From contig NZ_JAKZKW010000023.1 in assembly GCF_022808695.1 (NCBI RefSeq), positions 1 to 64,000 of the forward strand: a stretch of 64,000 bases of DNA, given 5' to 3'. Positions within the stretch are counted from its first letter, which is position 1. Each line of letters opens with the position of its first letter. A program made the translations under genes and the position numbers. This stretch comes from Fundidesulfovibrio soli. GTDB lineage: Bacteria > Desulfobacterota > Desulfovibrionia > Desulfovibrionales > Desulfovibrionaceae. Positions 63,635 through 64,000 of this stretch are shown piece after piece. Below the pieces are notes generated by a model. It had not been told where the DNA came from. It searched no databases and saw only the letters and a program-made list of their open reading frames with translations.

Positions 63635-63692
63635 CCCCCGGCTCCGGCCCTGGCCTGAACCGCGACGGATCATCACGCCTCAAGGAGTGAGC

Positions 63693-64000
63693 ATGAAAAG
63701 CCTCGAACACGAATCCAAGAACTGCTGGGACGTCTACGCCTCCGAGCAGGACCGCGCCGCCATGGACGCCCTGGCCGCCGGATACGTCTCCTTCCTCTCC
63801 ACCTGCAAGACCGAGCGCGAGGTGATGCGCTACGTGCGCGAGCGCCTGGCCGCCGCAGGCTACGCCGAGAGCCCCAACGGCGACTTCACGGGCGACGCCT
63901 GCTTCCGCATCTTCAAGGGCAAGACCGTGTTCATCGCCCGCAAGGGCAAGCGGCCCCTGTCCGAGGGCTTCCGCCTGCTGGGCGCCCACGCGGACTCCCC
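63693..64000 (+). CDS. M18-family aminopeptidase, 5' part (cut by window end)
   Basis: The first 102 codons are present. KNCWDVYASEQDRAAMDALAA begins the protein, and GFRLLGAHADSP near the cut is the first metal-binding motif of M18 aminopeptidases (GAHxDSP). AAGGAG precedes the ATG. It should release N-terminal residues from peptides with two zinc ions. The rest lies outside the window. Confidence 0.88.
   Translation, partial: MKSLEHESKNCWDVYASEQDRAAMDALAAGYVSFLSTCKTEREVMRYVRERLAAAGYAESPNGDFTGDACFRIFKGKTVFIARKGKRPLSEGFRLLGAHADS

Overview
This is GC-rich bacterial DNA that reads as a chromosome segment of a sulfate-reducing deltaproteobacterium of the Desulfovibrionaceae. A Fundidesulfovibrio- or Desulfovibrio-like genus is likely, but the species cannot be fixed from the sequence. 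Pointers are a Tat-exported periplasmic [NiFe] hydrogenase with its maturation protease, a ferredoxin with an Asp in place of a cluster Cys, a giant FAD/4Fe-4S lactate/glycolate-type dehydrogenase, two Desulfovibrio-type outer-membrane porins, and selA (selenocysteine synthesis). There is no plasmid or prophage backbone and no CRISPR array.

Layout. 0-7.4 kb: 5'-nucleotidase, hydrogenase protease, a convergent beta-helix gene that splits the hydrogenase locus, then hydrogenase large and small subunits. 7.7-17.2 kb: an eight-gene, translationally coupled chemosensory operon with the gene order of Wsp systems (MCP, CheW, CheR-TPR, CheW, CheA-REC, CheB, output). Its output is a receiver/PP2C phosphatase instead of a diguanylate cyclase. 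17.3-21.6 kb: a Cys-rich PAS histidine kinase followed directly by a Rad50/Mre11-like complex whose ATPase is split into separate genes at the zinc hook. 21.8-34 kb: mainly housekeeping genes (PHP phosphatase, Trm112-like protein, small heat-shock protein, HtpX, TPR protein, ferredoxin, large dehydrogenase, RuvX, MltG) plus an orphan glycosyltransferase-like gene behind a flagellar sigma-28 promoter. 34-46.5 kb: CDF transporter, AraC/GyrI regulator, CHAP-type amidase, TrpRS with a cluster-type Cys motif, M50 protease, receiver protein, tRNA-thiolation pair with a pseudopilin-like protein, pgl and zwf. 46.5-64 kb: pirin, comEC, murA, tRNA-His, AhpD-like protein, two porins, an acyltransferase, a chemoreceptor behind a sigma-28 promoter, sdaA, selA and the start of an M18 aminopeptidase.

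Four AT-rich single genes (34.1-34.7, 37.3-37.9, 45.8-46.3 and 50.4-51.4 kb) interrupt this GC-rich backbone and look acquired. For the last one the insertion can be read from the sequence: a perfect 33-bp direct repeat flanks the cassette, and the old 5' end of comEC is still fused to the end of murA. Two hairpins with the same loop sequence but unrelated stems, and three copies of a 3'-end repeat module, are dispersed among the genes.

The best candidates for undescribed biology are the split Rad50/Mre11 operon, the Wsp-like pathway with a phosphatase output, and the AT-rich cassette between murA and comEC.
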